Made by a program: the position numbers and the translations under genes | Part shown: piece by piece, positions 23,311 through 27,642 of the stretch | Layout: each line of letters opens with the position of its first letter | Numbering within the stretch: position 1 is the first letter of the stretch | NCBI RefSeq assembly: GCF_020687045.1 | Contig: NZ_JAJEPW010000041.1 | Coordinates: 1-27,642, forward strand | Reading direction: 5' to 3' | DNA from: Vescimonas cirricatena | GTDB taxonomy: Bacteria; Bacillota; Clostridia; Oscillospirales; Oscillospiraceae | Length of the DNA stretch: 27,642 bases | Notes under the pieces: model-generated | Databases searched by the model: none | What the model saw: the letters and a program-made list of their open reading frames with translations, nothing else | Told to the model about the DNA's origin: nothing

Positions 23311-23366
23311 AGAAACGCGCTCTGGAGAAGCTGGAGGCGGCCCTGCGGGAGCACTGCTATCCATAA
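23293..23366 (+). pseudogene. sigK: sigK, 3' terminal segment
   Basis: Codons from 23295 read YVSRIEKRALEKLEAAL then REHCYP and TAA. VSRIEKRAL is the end of the region 4.2 recognition helix of SigK and is missing from the segment at 14516-14833. Joining at the shared GCTATGT gives an uninterrupted 122-codon C-terminal part, close to the size of the same part of B. subtilis SigK. There is no start codon, so this piece is untranslated until the element leaves. Confidence 0.88.
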
Positions 23367-23405
23367 ACAGCAAGAACGGGGGCGGCAGCCCCCATTCTTG
23401 CTGTT
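23366..23405 (+). terminator. sigK terminator hairpin
   Basis: Eighteen-base arms (23366-23383 and 23388-23405) pair with one mismatch around GGCA, starting at the last base of the sigK stop codon. The stem is very strong, but no T-run follows. Confidence 0.75.
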
Positions 23406-23420
23406 GGTTCACAAAGTCAA

Positions 23421-23439
23421 CCCCCGGCTCTGCCGGGGG
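23421..23439. repeat. GC-rich hairpin before the helicase gene
   Basis: CCCCCGGC and GCCGGGGG pair perfectly around TCT, 13 bases before the helicase ATG. It may be a REP-like unit, or it may hide the ribosome site. Confidence 0.6.
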
Positions 23440-23452
23440 CAAAAGAAAGCCT

Positions 23453-26170
23453 ATGGACCCACGAAAGCGCTTAATTATCATAAAGGGGAAAGACCAGACG
23501 GACTCGGTGGCTTCGTTCCGGTTTCATGACGGGAGGTGCGAGGTTGTCTATACCAGTGCACCCAATAAGACATACGACTTTCAGAGCGGTAATGTTGAGA
23601 TTATGCCATTGCAAAAGAAAATCGATCCCGCGCAGGTGATCGTCACGGCTAATGGGCAGACCATCAGCGGAATGGATGAGCTTCTCGATTTTGGAGCGTA
23701 TTATCGCATTGTCCGCTGCGGAAAGAAAGATTTGTCGTTCCGTAGGAGCGAAGTGCAGCTCCGGCAGAATTGCCTGACAGACGGCAAAAATAAGGAAGCC
23801 TTTCAATACTTCAAAGAGACTGCCGCGGCAATCAGTCTTGTGGCTGAAAATGGCATCAACATTCTGAGCATGCAGTACGACAAGATCCAGCAGGTCAGCG
23901 AGGATGCCGTGCTGGCAAGCTATCTTGCGCCGCAGAAAGAAGTCAAAGCGCCTCGGATGCCGGAGGCGATCATCTATCCGTTCGGCCTGAACCAAAGCCA
24001 GAAACTGGCGGTAGAACGGGCACTTTCCTCCAAAATCAGCATTATTCAAGGCCCGCCGGGGACGGGAAAGACACAGACGATCCTGAATATCATTGCCAAT
24101 GTTGTCCGGAGTGGAAAGACCGTGGCAGTTGTTTCCAACAACAATTCCGCAACACATAATGTGGCGGAGAAGCTGGAGAAGAAAAATGCCGCCTTCCTGA
24201 CGGCGTTTCTCGGCAGTCTTGCCAACAAGGAGAAATTTCTGGAGGCCCAGACGGGCGTCTATCCGGATATGAGCGATTGGGAGATGCAGCCGGAGGAACG
24301 GCAGCAATTAGAGCAGGAAACGACTGCGCTTTCCAAGGAATTGAACGAAATGCTCAACGCAAAGAACCGCATTGCGAAAATTGAGCAGGAGTTCTTGCAG
24401 CTGAAGCCGGAGCAGCATTATTTTGCGGACTACTATGCAACTTACCGTGATGCACCGTCTGAAAGTCTGAATAAGCTGTCCTCGCAGAAAATTCTCGCCC
24501 TCTGGATGGAGTTTGAACAGTATGCGGAGCATGAGACTCGCTTGGGCCTTTTGCAAAAACTCTCCATCATGTTCCGGTTCAATCGCGGCGCACTCAAATT
24601 GTTTCTCCGCTCCCCGGAACTGGTCATTCCCTATTTGCAAAATCAATTCTATTTCGTAAAAAAGCAGGAGTTGGAGGACGAGAAAGAAACGCTGAACCGC
24701 AAGCTGGAACACTACGCTTTCGATGAAAAGATGGACGAGCTTACGCAGAAGTCACTGCGACTGTTCCGGGCAGAGCTGGCGGCGAGGTATCCGTGGAAAA
24801 GTGGACGAAAGCGTTTTGAAAAGAGTGATTTCCGGCGGGACTCTGCCGCGTTTACGAACGAATATCCGGTGGTGCTCAGCACGACCTATTCCATCAAGGG
24901 GACCCTGGGCATCGTTCATATCTACGATTATCTTATCGTGGATGAGGCCTCGCAGGTCGATCTGGCCACCGGCGTATTGGCCTTTTCCTGCGCACGAAAT
25001 ATCGTGATCGTCGGTGATCTGAAGCAGCTCCCCAATGTACTGACAGAGAACGATATTCGCACCAGTGATGCCATTTGGCAAAAGTATTCCTTGGATGAAC
25101 GATATCGCTTTTCAACCCATAGCCTGCTTTCTTCTGCACTGGAAATATGGCGGGACGCATCGGTGACGCTGCTGCGTGAATACTACCGCTGCCATCCGAA
25201 GATCATCAACTTTTGCAATCAGAAGTTCTATCATGGACAGTTGATCGTCATGACAAAGGATCACAATGAGCCGGATGTATTGACCATGTACCGGACAACC
25301 GCCGGCAACCATGCCCGTGGCCATCTCAACCAGCGTCAGATCGACGTGATTCAGCAGGAGGTACTTCCGCGGCTTCGTCAGGAGAACTACCAGAGCATCG
25401 GCATTATTACACCCTACCGGGATCAGGTAGCCGCCATCCGCAAGCAGTTGGATGATGCCTATGAAGTGGACACCGTCCATAAATTTCAGGGCCGGGAACA
25501 GGACGCCATCATTTTAACCTCGGTGGATAATGTCATCACGGATTTTGTGGACGATCCCCATATGCTGAATGTTGCCGTTTCCCGCGCGGTTCATTCACTG
25601 GCAGTGGTCACGTCACAGGACCCACGCAATGACCAGACCAACTATGGGGATCTGACACGATACATCGAGTACAACAATTTTGAGGTGATCCGGAGCCAGG
25701 TTTACTCGGTATTCGATATGCTCTATCAGGGCTATGCCGAGCAGCGCCGGGCATATCTGCAAAAGCATAAAAGAGTATCTGAGTACGATTCCGAGAATCT
25801 CATGTATTCCGTGATTCAGGAGGTGCTGTCTGAGGAGGCGTATTCCGCCATCGGCTGTGCTGTACACGTTTCTCTTGCGACGCTGGTAAAGGACTATGAG
25901 CCGTTGATAGAGGAAGAATGCAAATATGCCCGGAATCCATTGACACATGTTGATTTTCTGCTGTTCAATCAGATGGATAAGCAGCCTGTACTGGCGATTG
26001 AGGTGGACGGAACGGGCTTCCATGAAGTCGGAAGCAAACAGACGGAGCGGGATATAAAGAAGAACTCTATTTTGGAGAAATGTGCTGTTCCTTTGCTGCG
26101 CCTGCGCACAGATGGCAGCGGAGAAAAAGAGAAGATCAAGGATATGTTGAAAACTGCACCACAGAAGTAA
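23453..26170 (+). CDS. SF1 DNA2/NAM7-type helicase with C-terminal DUF2726-like nuclease domain
   Basis: The start MDPRKRLIIIKG is chosen because the family begins this way; the open frame upstream runs through the sigK end and hairpins. No good ribosome site is visible. The 905-residue protein has Walker A in IIQGPPGTGKTQT near residue 200, a helical insertion, DExx-type Walker B in LIVDEASQVD near 500, and C-terminal SF1 motifs EYYRCHPKIINF, VDTVHKFQGREQDA and NVAVSRAVHSL. The last 100 residues carry THVDFLLFN, LAIEVDGTGFH and ERDIKKNSILEK, the DUF2726/PD-(D/E)XK pattern. Helicase-nuclease fusions of this kind act on DNA or RNA and several are phage-defence proteins, so defence is plausible but unproven. 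It lies just outside the inner element, downstream of sigK. Confidence 0.9.
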   Translation: MDPRKRLIIIKGKDQTDSVASFRFHDGRCEVVYTSAPNKTYDFQSGNVEIMPLQKKIDPAQVIVTANGQTISGMDELLDFGAYYRIVRCGKKDLSFRRSEVQLRQNCLTDGKNKEAFQYFKETAAAISLVAENGINILSMQYDKIQQVSEDAVLASYLAPQKEVKAPRMPEAIIYPFGLNQSQKLAVERALSSKISIIQGPPGTGKTQTILNIIANVVRSGKTVAVVSNNNSATHNVAEKLEKKNAAFLTAFLGSLANKEKFLEAQTGVYPDMSDWEMQPEERQQLEQETTALSKELNEMLNAKNRIAKIEQEFLQLKPEQHYFADYYATYRDAPSESLNKLSSQKILALWMEFEQYAEHETRLGLLQKLSIMFRFNRGALKLFLRSPELVIPYLQNQFYFVKKQELEDEKETLNRKLEHYAFDEKMDELTQKSLRLFRAELAARYPWKSGRKRFEKSDFRRDSAAFTNEYPVVLSTTYSIKGTLGIVHIYDYLIVDEASQVDLATGVLAFSCARNIVIVGDLKQLPNVLTENDIRTSDAIWQKYSLDERYRFSTHSLLSSALEIWRDASVTLLREYYRCHPKIINFCNQKFYHGQLIVMTKDHNEPDVLTMYRTTAGNHARGHLNQRQIDVIQQEVLPRLRQENYQSIGIITPYRDQVAAIRKQLDDAYEVDTVHKFQGREQDAIILTSVDNVITDFVDDPHMLNVAVSRAVHSLAVVTSQDPRNDQTNYGDLTRYIEYNNFEVIRSQVYSVFDMLYQGYAEQRRAYLQKHKRVSEYDSENLMYSVIQEVLSEEAYSAIGCAVHVSLATLVKDYEPLIEEECKYARNPLTHVDFLLFNQMDKQPVLAIEVDGTGFHEVGSKQTERDIKKNSILEKCAVPLLRLRTDGSGEKEKIKDMLKTAPQK

Positions 26171-26197
26171 GAGGATAAGGGTTCTATAACAAACGTT

Positions 26198-26221
26198 GGG
26201 GCCAGGCATCAGCCTGGCCCC
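26198..26221. terminator. Hairpin between convergent genes
   Basis: GGGGCCAGGC and GCCTGGCCCC pair perfectly around ATCA, 27 bases after the helicase stop and before the convergent HEAT gene end. It could serve both strands, although T-runs are weak. Confidence 0.65.
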
Positions 26222-26257
26222 ATTGTCATAAAAAAGTTGAGGATAGAGATAAAATCG

Positions 26258-26719
26258 TCAGTCATTCTTGTTGCCCGTTATAGCCTTCATGGCATTGCGG
26301 GCGCGTTTTGCCACATAGGCATCCCGATCATTTGCATACTGTCGCAATAGCGCCATTCCATCGGGGATGCTCCTGCGTCCAAGCAGCTCGGCGCATTGCC
26401 ACCGGGCCTGGGGAAATATGCTGCGCAGCCCGGCATGTGTCAGGACGGATATGAGCAGTTCGTCTCCCTGTGCAGTCAGACAGTCCAGAACGTCCTCGGT
26501 TTCATCGTCCAAAGCCATCATTGTCAGCAAACAGTCCATATCTGCCGGGAAGAGCCCGCCTCGCTTGATAAGTGAACACACTTCATCCAGCATCTTTTCC
26601 CATTCCGGAAACATATACGGCTCTGGATCCTCCGTTCCGCAGCATCCTGCGTACTGACGCGGTGTCATTTTCAGCCAGTGCCACAGATTGTGTATGTAAT
26701 TTTCCAGTGACTTCCTCAT
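26258..26719 (-). CDS. HEAT-repeat-like small protein (153 aa), possible immunity protein
   Basis: The start MRKSLENYIHNLW follows AGGAGTGTGAGCG. The protein is all-helical. Its second half repeats a HEAT-like helix pair: LISVLTHAGLRSIFPQARW, then QCAELLGRRSIPDGMALLR, then DAYVAKRARNAMKAI. A first part holds WPLF-type acidic helices and no signal peptide. HEAT-like proteins of this size are common among immunity genes near RHS/polymorphic toxins, and an RHS remnant lies 700 bases upstream on the same strand. That association is the only functional hint. Confidence 0.75.
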   Translation of the reverse strand: MRKSLENYIHNLWHWLKMTPRQYAGCCGTEDPEPYMFPEWEKMLDEVCSLIKRGGLFPADMDCLLTMMALDDETEDVLDCLTAQGDELLISVLTHAGLRSIFPQARWQCAELLGRRSIPDGMALLRQYANDRDAYVAKRARNAMKAITGNKND

Positions 26720-26770
26720 CGCTCACACTCCTGTCTGGGCTGGGGCATCGGATGCATCCTATACCGCCCC

Positions 26771-27203
26771 CTATTCAATGCACTCCACCTGAACAATTAC
26801 ATTTGTAAATTCATCAAAATAGATCGTATATTTCCGATCACTTACAAAGTCATCGGGGAATATTTCTTTTTTGAGAAAATGTCCAGATAAAAAGTTTGTT
26901 TTTTCCTTCGCCATTCCAAAACACATATTCATTTGTTACCGGCAGTGGGGGCGCGACTCTGGAATTGCGGTGACTGTCAATAAACTCCCCTGTATACGAT
27001 GATACGCCAGGGAACACGATCCTGGATGCATACAACAGGCTCAGGCCGATCGCAGCAGCAATCATAATCAGTCCCAATTTACAATCTTTGATTTTAACTT
27101 TTCTGGCCCACGGTCTATTAAGCAGGATGCACGCAACTCCCAAAACCAGGATCACCCCGCAGACGCCCCATATCCTATACAATACTCCGGAAAAATTGAA
27201 CAT
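26771..27203 (-). pseudogene. Small two-helix membrane protein with a one-base frameshift
   Basis: The leftward frame starts MFNFSGVLYRIWGV and contains two membrane helices (about residues 10-28 and 42-60), then an extracytoplasmic part ending NEYVF. It then reads a non-natural tail and stops at 26850. Removing one base from the run at 26918-26921 (AAAA on the plus strand) gives GMAKEKTNFLSGHFLKKEIF and a tail ending DEFTNVIVQVECIE with a stop at 26771, for 143 residues in all. The continuous, natural tail argues for a real frameshift or a sequencing error. The family is unknown. It lies between an RHS remnant and a HEAT gene, the place of a cargo or immunity gene. Confidence 0.7.
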
Positions 27204-27388
27204 ACCATGCCCTCAACTGAATCAATATAACATCACTCTGACAATATCAAATCCAATAGTAACCGACCTGGAATCGATTGAGAATTGAAGTACGCACTAT
27301 TTTCTCTTATAAAGCAATGACATAATCATGAAAAATATCTCGTTCACTATTATCAGACAGCTATGAAACACAATTTTATATTTTGGCG

Positions 27389-27570
27389 TTAAGCGTAGGC
27401 GATGCTGCTGCCGGATTTGCTCATGGACGCCAGCTGACGGCCATGCTGCCACCACGTGCCGTCGTTCAGAGGGTTGCCTATGGCGTCGTAGGTGATGGAC
27501 TTCCCATTGAACGCCGTCAGCAGGTCCCGCCAATTGGCGTCGCCGTAGGTATAGGTGCTGCTTGCTGTCC
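27389..27570 (-). pseudogene. RHS/YD-repeat protein remnant
   Basis: The leftward frame reads SSTYTYGDANWRDLL, ITYDAIGNPLNDGTWWQHG and RQLASMSKSGSSIAYA and then stops at 27389-27391. This matches the YD-repeat core of RHS proteins (TYGD..W.DLLT...G..ITYD.IGNP..). RHS proteins are usually more than 1000 residues, and nothing else of this one is present, so it is a fragment. Such orphan RHS pieces occur where polymorphic-toxin loci recombine their 3' ends. Confidence 0.8.
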
Positions 27571-27600
27571 GGACGTGGCCGACAAAAGACGGCCACGTCC
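27571..27600 (-). terminator. Terminator hairpin of the gene entering from the right
   Basis: GGACGTGGCCG and CGGCCACGTCC form a perfect 11-bp stem with an eight-base loop. It lies 14 bases past a leftward stop codon at 27615-27617. Confidence 0.6.
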
Positions 27601-27614
27601 GTCAGCCGGGATAC

Positions 27615-27642
27615 TTATTCCTCCTCGTCGGGTTCCTGATCC
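27615..27642 (-). CDS. Last codons of a gene entering from the right edge
   Basis: A leftward frame reads DQEPDEEE and TAA, followed by a strong hairpin. An acidic tail before a terminator fits a gene end, but only eight codons are visible. Confidence 0.3.

Noticed and set aside
23273..23452. The first 60 codons of the open frame in front of the helicase as a real N-terminal extension
   Set aside because: They pass through the sigK end and two hairpins in a wrong frame, and the family starts at KRLIIIKG.
1..27642. CRISPR arrays, tRNA or rRNA genes, riboswitches
   Set aside because: No regularly spaced direct repeats, no cloverleaf-like segments and no recognisable rRNA or riboswitch consensus were seen in a reading of both strands without computation.

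Overview
The window looks like part of the chromosome of a spore-forming gut Clostridium relative (Bacillota, Oscillospiraceae-like). This is an inference from mid-50s GC coding sequence, typical Clostridia family members (CpsB/C/D, LicD, large serine recombinases, an RHS remnant) and a sporulation sigma factor gene. No rRNA, tRNA or CRISPR array was seen.

Layout. (1) 1-5256: a surface-polysaccharide region. A secreted phosphodiester glycosidase (partial), LicD and a GT2 glycosyltransferase read leftward. A Wzz-like protein, a BY-kinase and a PHP phosphatase read rightward from a good sigma-A promoter. (2) 5284-10731: a worn accessory stretch with a MITE-like palindrome, an alcohol dehydrogenase, a RhuM remnant, a McrB-N-like protein, an alpha/beta hydrolase broken by a stop codon, a GNAT enzyme, a WYL regulator with an internal deletion, and tag. 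(3) 10748-14520: a palindrome, an AAA ATPase with a nuclease-like tail, and a large serine recombinase (LSR1). (4) 14516-23366: the C-terminal half of sigK, split again by an 8.48-kb element carrying fic, a frameshifted DUF262/DUF1524 gene, a tyrosine integrase, a zincin, two unknown genes and a second large serine recombinase (LSR2). (5) 23453-27642: an SF1 helicase with a DUF2726-like tail, a HEAT-repeat protein, a frameshifted membrane protein and an RHS remnant.

The main result is the state of sigK. The stop codon of LSR1 lies inside AATGA, followed directly by the C-terminal part of SigK. This is the position and the 5-bp sequence used by the Bacillus subtilis skin element. The same sigK fragment is cut a second time in the region 4.2 recognition helix. 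The missing last 23 codons and a strong terminator lie 8.48 kb downstream, just after LSR2. A GCTATGT repeat marks both junctions, joining at it restores the reading frame exactly, and the element ends joined together form a dyad centred on GT. I read this as two serine-recombinase elements stacked in one sigK gene. The N-terminal half of sigK is not in the window, so the outer element, if intact, starts to the left of position 1 and would include the polysaccharide genes.

The cargo (Fic, GmrSD-like protein, AAA ATPase, and helicase-nuclease just outside) resembles a defence island. Many neighbours are decayed, which points to repeated insertion and loss.
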